From NCBI GenBank assembly GCA_004124295.1, contig SCKI01000006.1, positions 62,001-126,000 of the forward strand: a DNA stretch of 64,000 bases, written 5' to 3'. The translations under genes were made by a program, and so were the position numbers. Numbering within the stretch: position 1 is the first letter of the stretch; each line of letters begins with the position of its first letter. Below, piece after piece: positions 1-7,178 of this stretch. The stretch comes from Fidelibacterota bacterium. GTDB taxonomy: Bacteria; Fidelibacterota; Marinisomatia; SCGC-AAA003-L08; TS1B11. A model generated the notes under the pieces. That model did no database searches, was not told where the DNA came from, and worked only from the letters and a program-made list of their open reading frames with translations.

Positions 1-363
1 GGTGACCGCGAAAATGAAGCCGGTCAGTTCGTCGCAGGCAAACAGAACCTTGGCGGCCAGGCTCTCCCGGGGGATATTCAGGTAGGGGGCGTGGCCCAGG
101 ATGGCGGTGATCACCTCCTCGGGGTAGCCCCTCTCCCGCAGGATTTTCGAGCCCACCATGGGGTGCTCCTCCATGGAGGGATACTTCTCGTAGTCGAAAT
201 CGTGGAGCATCCCGATGATGCCGAAAAGCTCCTCGTCGGCTCCCTGGCTGGCGGCATAGGTGCGCATAACATGTTCCACCGCCCGGGCGTGCCGGCGCAG
301 TGAATCAGATTCGGTGTACTCGCACAGCAGGTCCCAGGCGTCATCGCGGCTTGGCAAATTCAT
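1..363 (-). CDS. HD-domain metal-dependent phosphohydrolase (partial, runs off window start)
   Basis: The reading frame is open from an ATG at 363 to the window edge, 121 codons, so the C-terminus is missing. The product begins MNLPSRDDAWDLL and contains RHARAVEHVM, GMLHDFDYEKYP and EEHPMVGSKIL. This is the H...HD...H pattern of HD-superfamily hydrolases, which hydrolyse phosphate esters with bound divalent metal. Spacing fits the short HDIG-type proteins of about 180-200 residues. Family assignment is firm. The substrate cannot be told from sequence. It is divergent in role from, but on the same strand as, the FGGY kinase that follows upstream. Confidence 0.85.
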   Translation of the reverse strand, partial: MNLPSRDDAWDLLCEYTESDSLRRHARAVEHVMRTYAASQGADEELFGIIGMLHDFDYEKYPSMEEHPMVGSKILRERGYPEEVITAILGHAPYLNIPRESLAAKVLFACDELTGFIFAVT

Positions 364-442
364 CTGCTCTCCTCTCCGGCCGGTTGGAGGAATTTAGGTT
401 GCACGGCGACACCGTCAAACGGTTGATCCGGCCGGGCGGGTC

Positions 443-1921
443 TCAGCGCCCCAACGCTATATCCACGGCAGACTTCCAGCGCCGGCGGTGCCCGGTCCGG
501 TCCTGAGCCGTCATAGCCGGGGTGTAGCGGGTGCCGCCGGCGGGGCTGCCGGCGGCGAAATCGTTCCAGCCGAGGCTCCGGGCCAGGCGCAGGGCCACGC
601 CCCGGGCCGTCGCTTCACGGATCCGGTGCCGGTGCAGGGGGCGCTCCAGCAGATCGGCCTGCAGCTGCAGCAGAGGGGGCTGGGCCATGCCGCCGCCGCA
701 GTGGATGTGGGTCAGCGGGTGATCCGCAAGGGCACCTTCCATGCGCTCCACGATGTCGGTGGTGAGGTGGGCGATGGAGGCGATCCCGGCCCGCAGCCGG
801 TCCCCCAGGGAATGCTCCCCATCGGGCGGCTGGAAGGTGGTCTGCACATCGGGCCGCCAATAGGGGGCCGCCAGCCCGTTGATGCCCGGCACCAGCACCA
901 GGTCCGTGTCCGCCGCGGCGAGCCGGGACCAGCGGCGCACCAGCTCGGGCCGCTTTTCCTCACCGGCGAACCAACTGAACAGGGCCCCCACCGCGTTCAC
1001 GGTCCCTTCCAGCAGATATTCCGCCCGCCCGGCCGTGGACCAGGCCACATTGGACAGGAGACCCTCCACCGGCGCGGGCCGGTCGCCGGTGTGCAGCAGC
1101 ACCGATCCCGAAGTGCCGTAGTTGATGGCCAGCTCTCCGGCGCCGGTGGCCCCAAGGCCCGTCATGGCCGCCTGCTGATCGCCGAGACAGAGGCGCAACG
1201 GCACCTCAAAACCGGCCCGGCGCATGGTTCCGTAGTCGCCGTCAGAAGGGACCAGCTCAGGCAGGGCGGCCCGGGGCCAACCGAAAATATCCAGCAGGCC
1301 GTCATCCCATTTCCGCCGGTGGATGTCGTAGACCAGGGAGCGGCCGGCAATGGTCTCGTCGACCAGCAGGTTGCCGGTGAGGTGCTCGATCAACAGGCTG
1401 GAGAGGGGCACGAACTTTAAGTCCCCTCGGCTCAGCCGTGGCTTCAAGGTCGGGTCGCCCGCGACCAGCCAGGCCAGCTTGGGGCCGCCGAAGTGGGGCG
1501 ACAGGGGCAGGCCCGTCCGGGCGGTGATCTCCCCGGCCCCGGACCTGAAGCGGTCGATGACCGAGGCGGCGCGGGTGTCCTGCCAACTGATGACGGGCCC
1601 GGCAGCTTTGTGCCCACCGGCGGCGCGCCCACTGGCGTCCCAGAGCAGGAAGCTGCTGCGCTGCACCGACAGCCCGAGGCTGACAGGGGTCAGTTCGCCG
1701 CGTCTGCAATCCTTAAGGCAGCGGCCGATGACCTGATCGGTGGCGGCCAGTAGGGCGGCGGGATCGAGCTCGGCGTGGCCCGGCTGGGGCCGCTGGGTGG
1801 TGATGGATCGGCGATGGAGTTTGAGCAGGCGCCCGGCTTCGTCGAACAGGACCGCCCGGATGGAGGCACTGCCGGCGTCGAGGACGAGCAGGACGGGACG
1901 CCAGTGGGCGTGAAGGGGCAT
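443..1921 (-). CDS. FGGY-family carbohydrate kinase
   Basis: This 492-residue protein has the two-domain FGGY layout. The N-terminal phosphate-binding segment is LDAGSASIRAVLFDEAG (about residues 14-30), a variant of the usual D-x-G-T-x-x-x-R. The middle carries SWQDTRA, and the C-terminal domain carries INYGTSGSVLLHTG and a glycine-rich HCGGGMAQPPLLQ stretch. Glycerol kinase and xylulokinase share this fold and phosphorylate a polyol or ketose with ATP. NYGTSGSV resembles glycerol kinase-like members, but the substrate is not settled. The length is normal and the frame intact. A ferredoxin gene lies immediately upstream on the same strand. Confidence 0.85.
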   Translation of the reverse strand: MPLHAHWRPVLLVLDAGSASIRAVLFDEAGRLLKLHRRSITTQRPQPGHAELDPAALLAATDQVIGRCLKDCRRGELTPVSLGLSVQRSSFLLWDASGRAAGGHKAAGPVISWQDTRAASVIDRFRSGAGEITARTGLPLSPHFGGPKLAWLVAGDPTLKPRLSRGDLKFVPLSSLLIEHLTGNLLVDETIAGRSLVYDIHRRKWDDGLLDIFGWPRAALPELVPSDGDYGTMRRAGFEVPLRLCLGDQQAAMTGLGATGAGELAINYGTSGSVLLHTGDRPAPVEGLLSNVAWSTAGRAEYLLEGTVNAVGALFSWFAGEEKRPELVRRWSRLAAADTDLVLVPGINGLAAPYWRPDVQTTFQPPDGEHSLGDRLRAGIASIAHLTTDIVERMEGALADHPLTHIHCGGGMAQPPLLQLQADLLERPLHRHRIREATARGVALRLARSLGWNDFAAGSPAGGTRYTPAMTAQDRTGHRRRWKSAVDIALGR

Positions 1922-1978
1922 GTCTGTTAGAGAAAGTTATCCAGCGAATTCGATGCCGCTGTGGTGTCGCAATGCGAC

Positions 1979-2308
1979 CTAGTCGATGGTGATGCCGTAG
2001 ATTTCCTCGAACTCGTCGGTGGGCAGCATGCGGATGGCGTCCCAGGTGAGGTTCCGGCAGGCCTTTTCGCACAGGGCGCAGCCGATGCACTCGTTGAACC
2101 TGATTTGGACCGGGGGGATAATGATGCCGTACTTGTCGGCCGGGACCACCTCGATGCAGTCCACCGGGCAGAAGGGGATGCAGACCTGGCAACCGGTGCA
2201 GCTGTCCTCGTCCACCACGAACATGCGCTTGGGGCGGATCTTCTTCTTGCTGACCAGCTCCACGACATTGCCGACTTCGTGGTAGTGTGCTTTTACTCTC
2301 GCAGCCAT
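1979..2308 (-). CDS. 4Fe-4S dicluster ferredoxin
   Basis: The 109-residue soluble protein has two complete cluster motifs. The first is CTGCQVCIPFCP (about residues 43-54) and the second CIGCALCEKACR (about residues 75-86). Each gives three cysteines for one 4Fe-4S cluster and a distal cysteine for the other. It has no signal peptide, so it should be a cytoplasmic electron carrier. An N-terminal extension of about 38 residues and an acidic C-terminus (TDEFEEIYGITID) distinguish it from minimal ferredoxins. Its electron donor and acceptor are not evident from the neighbours. Confidence 0.88.
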   Translation of the reverse strand: MAARVKAHYHEVGNVVELVSKKKIRPKRMFVVDEDSCTGCQVCIPFCPVDCIEVVPADKYGIIIPPVQIRFNECIGCALCEKACRNLTWDAIRMLPTDEFEEIYGITID

Positions 2309-2339
2309 CGCGGCCCAATTTAACCGGGTAAAAGCCGGG

Positions 2340-2425
2340 CAGGGAAGGGGGAATGATGAATGTTGAAGGATGAATGAAGAAGGGGGGAGGGAGGTAGGGG
2401 GTGCGATAGGAAGGGAAAAAGCTGG
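2340..2425. repeat. Degenerate low-complexity spacer repeat
   Basis: Purine-rich repeated words (gatgaatgttgaaggatgaatgaag, then gggggagggaggtaggggg) fill the spacer between the ferredoxin and the retron. The same word style (ttggatgttggatgaaggatgaag) recurs near 51520. I see no gene here. Confidence 0.6.
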
Positions 2426-2575
2426 GCGGGGCAGAGAAGTCGATGCCTAGCAATCCTTTGACCTGCCAGGTATCGTCCACCCTCGCGCCTAAAAGGTATT
2501 GCTCTAAGCAATATATTGCGGTAAATTTTGCCATGTCAGACTCTCGGGTGTGGCATCAGTTCTTTGAAAATGCAG

Positions 2576-2797
2576 TTATTTCAGGTTTTTCAGTGGGATC
2601 GCCGGGTGATCAGTATCACCATGAAACAGGCTTAGGCCTGGAGAGCTTCGGCTCTATTCACCCGGTAGCACATCTTTTCGTAAAAAGGTGCGTCCTCCGT
2701 GCGTGGCCTGTTATGTCAGTCTACTTTTGGCTAGCAGGTTTTTTCACCATGGGATGGCCAAGCGAACGTTGTTGTACGGCGACCCGCTGTGAAATGA
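2576..2797 (+). ncRNA. Probable retron msr-msd RNA
   Basis: A structured transcript is predicted just upstream of a retron-type reverse transcriptase. The ends pair as retron a1/a2: TTATTTCA (2576-2583) plus CAGTGGG (2591-2597) pair with CCCGCTGTGAAATGA (2783-2797), 15 pairs including two G-U, with a 7-nt bulge. Inside, CCGGGTGA (2602-2609) pairs with TCACCCGG (2658-2665) around hairpins at 2627-2640 (loop TTAG) and 2642-2655 (UUCG loop). A further hairpin is at 2668-2691. A stem at 2707-2713/2732-2738 lies in the expected msd half. Pairings were worked out by eye. The branching G and the cDNA ends are not determined. Confidence 0.72.
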
Positions 2798-2800
2798 GCA

Positions 2801-2815
2801 GGCACAAAAGGTGCC
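2801..2815 (+). other. Short hairpin after the retron RNA
   Basis: GGCAC-AAAAG-GTGCC forms a perfect 5-bp stem with a 5-nt loop, directly after the a2 arm and 40 nt before the small ORF. It has no T-run, so it is more likely a processing or leader structure than a terminator. Confidence 0.45.
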
Positions 2816-2848
2816 GTTCAAGTTGATAACCCCATAACATATAAGGAA

Positions 2849-3082
2849 ATGTATATGGAATTCGACCCTGAGTCCATGCGGCAAATTTCTGCCGCGCTCG
2901 GAGATGTAGTTCAAAGAAACCAGCGTTCGCTTTCAGTTGCCGACCGCCTCGCCCTCGAAGAGGCGAAGCGTTTCTTGGAAATCCAAGCTTCGAAGCCCTT
3001 GCGAAACCGCGAGATAATCGAAGCGATAGGCTCGGCGATTTCGGTCGTCTTGAGAGTATTTGGAATCTGGGAGAACCGGTGA
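2849..3082 (+). CDS. Small retron-associated protein, function unknown
   Basis: The ORF encodes 77 residues, or 75 if the second ATG at 2855 is used. The second ATG is better placed behind the AAGGAA sequence at 2843-2848. The protein is charged and helical in its first 50 residues. It then ends in a hydrophobic or amphipathic stretch (REIIEAIGSAISVVLRVFGI, about residues 54-73). The stop overlaps the GTG start of the reverse transcriptase (GTGA at 3079-3082), so the two are probably translationally coupled. I recognise no family. By position between the retron RNA and the RT it is the only candidate partner or effector. Confidence 0.65.
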   Translation: MYMEFDPESMRQISAALGDVVQRNQRSLSVADRLALEEAKRFLEIQASKPLRNREIIEAIGSAISVVLRVFGIWENR

Positions 3083-4278
3083 CCCATCTCATGGAAAATT
3101 TCTCAAGCACTATGAAAATCGGCTTAGCCATATCAGATCTCAGAAAGCGAAAGGGCTTCCAACAGAAGCCCTTCGCTCTTTTATGTGGTATTAACCAAGG
3201 CTATCTCAGCCAAGTTGAATCGGGGAAGCGGGAGCCCTCGCAATCCGCCCTCGAAAAAATTGCCGCGGTGCTGTCCGTTCCCCTTCCCCTTATTTACCTC
3301 CATGCAGCTGGTCCTGAAGATATAAAAGGGCCGGAGTATCTTGCCCTCGTAAAAGAAATTGATGAGCTGTTTTTGCACCATACGGTGCTTTCTGCCACCC
3401 GCGAAAAAAAAGGCAGAATCCCAACTTACATCACCAAGCTTCTTGGCATGCCCAGGGATACCATTCTCGAAATAGCCTCAACGGCAGCCTCCTATTATCA
3501 CCCATTCGAACAGCCCAAAACGGATAAACGCGGCAACCCGGTGCTTCAAAATGGTAAGCCAAAACTAAGGAAACTACACAGTGTGGGGGAGCCCCTGAGG
3601 TTCGTACAAGATAAAATAAAGGAAAATATTTTATCGGTAATCGATTTTCCCGACGCTCTTTACGGCGGCATCAAAGGTAAAAACAACATTCTCAATGCGA
3701 AAAGGCACCTTGGCAAGAAATTCGCTTTCATAACAGATATAAAAGATTTCTACCCTTCGATTAAGCCGAAAATGGTGTATGATGTATTTGTGAAACTTGG
3801 ACACCCTCCAAATGCGGCGAGAATCCTCACTTTTTTAACTACCGTGGGCGGTGAATTACCCCAAGGGAGCCCCACCAGCTCCTATTTAGCTAATCTCGCC
3901 TTTATTGAAACAGATGTTTTATTGCTCGATTTCTGCCGTAGGCATAGACTCACATACACTCGGTATGTAGACGACCTCACCTTCAGCTCATCTCAGGATT
4001 TCAAGAAGCATTCCTACGAAATTGTGTCGATCATTAGCAGATCCGGATTTCACATAAACCATAGAAAAACTGCCTACAAAGTCGGCCCAATAGAAATCAC
4101 CGGCATCATCCGCAGAAATAACTCATTGTCTGTACCTGAATATGTGATGGAGAAGATGAATGAGCATGGCCGAGGGGACCGTTCTAGGGAAGGTCTTGCC
4201 AGGTACGCAACAAGAGTAAATGAGAAAAATTCGGCGGCTCAAAAAACACTGGCGGCAACTAAGAAACGCAAGCAGTAA
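3079..4278 (+). CDS. Retron-type reverse transcriptase fused to N-terminal XRE-type HTH
   Basis: The protein has 399 residues. Residues about 12-75 form an XRE-like HTH (LRKRKGFQQKPFALLCGINQ, then SQVESGKREPS). The reverse transcriptase follows from about residue 170. Visible motifs are NAKRH (206-210), FITDIKDFYPSI (217-228), LPQGSPTSS (260-268), the catalytic YVDD (296-299) and ITG (340-342). NAxxH and the VTG-like ITG are hallmarks of retron RTs, which copy the msd part of their own RNA into a branched RNA-DNA. An in-frame HTH replaces the usually separate partner. The GTG start overlaps the preceding stop; ATG 3091 or 3112 are alternatives. Codon use is more AT-rich than in flanking genes, suggesting transfer. 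Confidence 0.9.
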   Translation: MTHLMENFSSTMKIGLAISDLRKRKGFQQKPFALLCGINQGYLSQVESGKREPSQSALEKIAAVLSVPLPLIYLHAAGPEDIKGPEYLALVKEIDELFLHHTVLSATREKKGRIPTYITKLLGMPRDTILEIASTAASYYHPFEQPKTDKRGNPVLQNGKPKLRKLHSVGEPLRFVQDKIKENILSVIDFPDALYGGIKGKNNILNAKRHLGKKFAFITDIKDFYPSIKPKMVYDVFVKLGHPPNAARILTFLTTVGGELPQGSPTSSYLANLAFIETDVLLLDFCRRHRLTYTRYVDDLTFSSSQDFKKHSYEIVSIISRSGFHINHRKTAYKVGPIEITGIIRRNNSLSVPEYVMEKMNEHGRGDRSREGLARYATRVNEKNSAAQKTLAATKKRKQ

Positions 4279-4305
4279 CCTGCCCAGCGGTTTGTGAACT
4301 CACCC

Positions 4306-4376
4306 CCACACTGACGTGTTGCCCCCTCTCTTTGAAGAGAGGGGGAGTCAGGTACTGACCGGGGTGAGTTAGGGGG
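4306..4376. repeat. MITE-like palindromic repeat, copy 1
   Basis: The element is bounded by AACTCACCCCC and GGGGTGAGTT and carries an internal palindrome CCCCTCTCTTTGAAGAGAGGGG. A homologous copy in opposite orientation lies at 33834-33906. It sits directly behind the retron RT. Confidence 0.75.
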
Positions 4377-4471
4377 CCTGCCAACTGCCACTGCTACTGC
4401 CAACTGATTTCCAGCCCCCAGCCCCTTCGACCCTTCGGCTCCGCTCAGGGCCGGCGGCCTCAGGGTGACGG
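4377..4471. repeat. Spacer of degenerate word repeats
   Basis: Contains ccaactgccactgctactgc words and a palindromic phrase (cttcggctccgctcagggc ... ctcagggtgacgg) between the MITE-like copy and the selenoprotein gene. No gene is seen. Confidence 0.5.
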
Positions 4472-4813
4472 CTAATAGGTCAGCGCTTTGTCCGCGGACT
4501 GGACCAGGCTGGCCAGCAGCTCCATGTCGCCGCGCTCGATGCCGTCTGTGGTCCTTCCCGACACCCCCCGGGCGTCGCCGCAGGTGCCTCAGAAATAGAC
4601 TTTCGCGCCCCGCTTCAGCAGTCCCTTGAGCATTCTGGCGATGTTGTAGGTACCGTCGGGTGTCTGCTGGTCATCCAGAGCGCAGAGGACGCCGTCCCCC
4701 ACCATGAAGATGGACAGCGGTTCCTTTTTCTTGGCCAGCGCCAATGCCAGCCGGAGACCGTTGTAGGCGAACTCGGTACCGTAAGGGGCGTAATTGAGGA
4801 TAAAGGTCGTTAT
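4472..4813 (-). CDS. DsrE-like selenoprotein (in-frame UGA read as Sec)
   Basis: One frame, interrupted only by a TGA at 4591-4589, reads TTFILNYAPYGTEFAYNGLR, IFMVGDGVLCA, TYNIARMLKGLLKRGAKVYF, then U-GTCGDARGV, and ends SADKALTY. This is the DsrE/DsrF-like sulfur-carrier or thiol redox fold. Family members have CGTC at this place, so the UGA replaces the first cysteine (U75-G-T-C). A GC-rich hairpin suited to be a bacterial SECIS starts 11 nt after the UGA. No ATG opens the frame: the apparent start is ATA at 4813, so translation may begin at another codon or the 5' end may be damaged. Expected length is about 113 residues. Confidence 0.75.
4559..4577 (-). promoter_or_regulatory. Predicted SECIS hairpin of the DsrE-like gene
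   Basis: CGACGCCC-GGG-GGGTGTCG forms an 8-bp stem (one G-U) with a GGG loop. The loop lies 20-22 nt after the UGA codon, within the bacterial SECIS window, and has the expected Gs at the apex. Confidence 0.7.
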
Positions 4814-4920
4814 GGGGGGAATATAGCCGCCGGGGAGCGGTGTCGGTAGAGGTAAGTCCAGCCTCAGGCCATAGCCCCAGTCGGCTTCTACAAAGTCGCA
4901 CCTGCCGACTAGGGACCTCT

Positions 4921-5040
4921 TGACTCAGGACCCGTCTACGTCCGTCGAGAGCCGGACTACGCCGGGCAAGCTGCCACTGTGGACTAAGGACCCGTCTACG
5001 TCCGTCGAAAGCCGGACTACGCCGGGCAAGCTCTGGACTA
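4921..5040. repeat. Two tandem 60-bp repeats
   Basis: Two successive 60-bp units each contain ggacccgtctacgtccgtcg and ccggactacgccgggcaagc, differing at a few positions. A shortened inverted copy lies at about 10446-10481. The units are partly palindromic. Confidence 0.85.
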
Positions 5041-5072
5041 ATAACTAAGCACTAAAGACTAACGACTACGGA
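5035..5072. repeat. Degenerate ggactaa/taactaa words
   Basis: The run ctggactaataactaagcac, then aaagactaacgactacggac, ends at the 3' end of the esterase gene. It is one of several word-like spacer repeat families in the window. Confidence 0.6.
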
Positions 5073-6083
5073 CTAATGACTATGGGCCAGCGCCCCGGCC
5101 ACCGCCTGCAAACTTTCCCGGTAGCGGTGGTTGATGCCCCGATGGCCGCCGTCGTGTTCCTCGTAATGGTGCGCGATGCCCAGCGCCACCAGCCGCTCCA
5201 CGAAAATGCGCGCCCCCAAATGGAGGCCGTACTCGTCCCGGGTCCCGGCGTCGAGCCACAGGAGGGTCAATGACCCCAGCGCGGCCGCGTGGGCCTGATC
5301 CTCAAGCATGCGGATGGGATCGTGGGCCAGCCAGCGCTCCCACACGGCCTCCCGGATGCGGCCGGAGGGGAGCTCAAAGGGCAGTTCGATTTTCGTGCCG
5401 TCGGGCGAGTAGGCCGCCGCCATGGCGATGATGTTCAGGGCCGGGATCAACGGTCCCTTGTCCCGGGCGGACGAGAACTGCTCCAGGAAAGGGGTCACCC
5501 CGCCGGCCTCATTGAGGGCGTTGACGGCGGCCGGGAAATCCTGCAGATAGCCGTAGGTAAAGTACATATCGCCGCTGTGGCTGGCGGCCGCGCAGAACAG
5601 CTCGGGATGCTTCATCGCCAGGGTCAGGGCGCCATATCCGCCGGACGATTTGCCAAGCACGCCCCGGTGGTCCCCGGTGGGGAGCGTTTTGAGCTGCCCG
5701 TCGATGAAGGGGATGATCTCAACCGTGAGGTAGTCTGCATAGGGACCGGTGGCCGTCGAGTTGAGGTACTGGCTGCCCCCGAGGCGCGTAAAGCAGTCGG
5801 GCATGACCACGATCACGGGCGGAGCCTCGCCGGCAGTGATGAGGCCGTCCATCTGCTCCGGGAGGTTTTCGTCCCACACGCTGAAGCCAGCCATGTTGGG
5901 TCCCGTACCGGTGAAGCCGGCCAGGACGTAGATGACCGGGTAGCGGTCGGCCCCCTGTTCGTAGCCCGGCGGCAGATAGACCGGAAACCGGCGCCGGTGG
6001 GGATCGCCGAGGGGATTGTCGCGGAGCAGGTCGCTGTCGTGCTCCAGCCAGATCAGGGTGCCGTTTAGGGGTCGGTTGTACAG
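5073..6083 (-). CDS. Esterase of the enterochelin esterase-like alpha/beta-hydrolase family, 5' end damaged
   Basis: The continuous frame reads GTLIWLEHDSDLLRDNPLGD, RYPVIYVLAGFTGTGPN, VIVVMPDCFTRLGGSQYLNS, then the nucleophile elbow LGKSSGGYGAL and a late HDGGHRG histidine. This is the serine/histidine arrangement of putative esterases. The only in-frame ATG is internal (5894). A good ATG at 6088 is in another frame that stops at once after MPCTTDP. Adding one C to the CCCC run near 6067-6070 would join MPCTTDP to LNGTLIW. The start therefore looks frameshifted, by mutation or sequencing error; a CTG at 6083 is the alternative used here. The substrate is unknown. Confidence 0.75.
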   Translation of the reverse strand: MYNRPLNGTLIWLEHDSDLLRDNPLGDPHRRRFPVYLPPGYEQGADRYPVIYVLAGFTGTGPNMAGFSVWDENLPEQMDGLITAGEAPPVIVVMPDCFTRLGGSQYLNSTATGPYADYLTVEIIPFIDGQLKTLPTGDHRGVLGKSSGGYGALTLAMKHPELFCAAASHSGDMYFTYGYLQDFPAAVNALNEAGGVTPFLEQFSSARDKGPLIPALNIIAMAAAYSPDGTKIELPFELPSGRIREAVWERWLAHDPIRMLEDQAHAAALGSLTLLWLDAGTRDEYGLHLGARIFVERLVALGIAHHYEEHDGGHRGINHRYRESLQAVAGALAHSH

Positions 6084-6135
6084 GGCATCAGCTCGGGGTT
6101 GGTAAGGGCAAAGTTACGCCCGCGGCCGCTGCAAA

Positions 6136-6160
6136 ACAGCCCGGTGGTGGGCCGGGCTGA
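6136..6160 (-). terminator. Probable terminator of the ArsR/SRPBCC operon
   Basis: AGCCCGG-cccacca-CCGGGCT forms a 7-bp GC-rich stem followed on the minus strand by gttttgc, about 25 bp after the stop of the last operon gene. Confidence 0.6.
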
Positions 6161-6184
6161 TATGGGTAAATAATACCCGTGGCC

Positions 6185-6667
6185 TCAGGCGGGTACGTAG
6201 GTTTTCATATCCATCGCTGTGGGGCGGATATCATCGCCGCCGGCCAGCACCACTTTGAGGTTCTGCAGAAAGGCGGCCCAACCCTTGTCGTGCATTTGAA
6301 AGACTTCATCGGCTTCCGCCGCCGCCGGCCAGCCTGAGTGGATGACGGTGGCCCTGGTACCGGCGTCATCGGCCCTAATCTCGACTGTTACCTGCGTCGC
6401 CGGCTCCATCCCAGGGATATTCCAGGGATAGCTGATGCGCGCGTTAGGCAGCACCTCGAGATAATCGCCCTCACGGACATGGACAGGGGCATCTGCCGGA
6501 TTATTTTCGAAGGTGAATTTGAAATGGCCGCCGGTCTGCGGGTCGGACTCCACACGGCTAGGCCACCAGCGCACCATTTCTTCGGCCACTGTAAAGGCCT
6601 TGAATACCCTATCAATGGGGGCATCGAGGACGATGCTCTGGGTGCTGGTACGGGTCTCGTTCGTCAT
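6185..6667 (-). CDS. SRPBCC (AHSA1/START-like) protein
   Basis: The start ATG at 6667 follows a strong AAAAGGAGCG site. The longer open frame upstream has no support. The 160-residue product begins MTNETRTSTQ and has the SRPBCC signature: SIVLDAPIDRVFKAFTVAEE, WWPSRVESDPQTGGHFKF, and HDKGWAAFLQNLK near the end. These helix-grip proteins bind hydrophobic ligands or act as chaperone co-factors. It is the third gene of a divergently controlled ArsR operon with another SRPBCC gene. Such ArsR/SRPBCC pairs are common, but their ligand is seldom known. No catalytic residues can be assigned. Confidence 0.85.
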   Translation of the reverse strand: MTNETRTSTQSIVLDAPIDRVFKAFTVAEEMVRWWPSRVESDPQTGGHFKFTFENNPADAPVHVREGDYLEVLPNARISYPWNIPGMEPATQVTVEIRADDAGTRATVIHSGWPAAAEADEVFQMHDKGWAAFLQNLKVVLAGGDDIRPTAMDMKTYVPA

Positions 6668-6728
6668 GGGATCGCTCCTTTTGTTGATTGGAAATTGAAA
6701 GTGGGTGGCTTGCTGGCGCCGCCGGATG

Positions 6729-7178
6729 TTATGTCTGACTTGTAAATACGCTGTCGAGCTGCTGGAGGCATCCTTCCCAGCCGCCGATGTGCTCATCGCG
6801 GCGCTGGGCCGATTCAAAGGCGCCGTGCTCGATCACCACTTCCGTCGTCTGGCCGCGATCGAGAAATTCAACCGTCACGATTGATTCCGGTTGCCCTGCG
6901 GGCTCTTCCCAGGCCCAGGTATAGACCAGCCGCTTGGGAGGGTCCACAACCTGATAAACACCGCCGACGATATATAGGTCATCACTGTCGGTGGGCTTCA
7001 TGGCCAGCCGGTACCTGCCGCCAACCCGCAGATCCACTTCGGCAATGGGCGTGGTGGCGTCAGCGCTCATGTGCCACCACTTGCGCAGCAGTTCCGGATC
7101 GGTCCAGGCCCGAAAGACCTGTTCCCGCGACGCCTGAAAGATTCGGGAAATTTTCAAGGCCAGTTCAGGGGCGTTCAT
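6729..7178 (-). CDS. SRPBCC (AHSA1-like) protein
   Basis: The 149-residue protein reads KISRIFQASREQVFRAWTDP, LLRKWWHMS, DLRVGGRYRLAM and EHIGGWEGCLQQLDSVF. This is the standard AHSA1-like order of an N-terminal beta strand and helix, the GG-Y hairpin and a long C-terminal helix. Its ATG overlaps the stop of the ArsR gene (7175-7178), so it is translated from the same message. It is a paralogue of the next gene downstream rather than a copy of it. The bound ligand or client is unknown. Confidence 0.87.
   Translation of the reverse strand: MNAPELALKISRIFQASREQVFRAWTDPELLRKWWHMSADATTPIAEVDLRVGGRYRLAMKPTDSDDLYIVGGVYQVVDPPKRLVYTWAWEEPAGQPESIVTVEFLDRGQTTEVVIEHGAFESAQRRDEHIGGWEGCLQQLDSVFTSQT

Noticed and set aside
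488-1420. Long ORF opposite the FGGY kinase gene
   Set aside because: It has no domain, is rich in Gly/Pro/Arg typical of antisense frames in GC-rich DNA, and the kinase on the other strand is clearly real.
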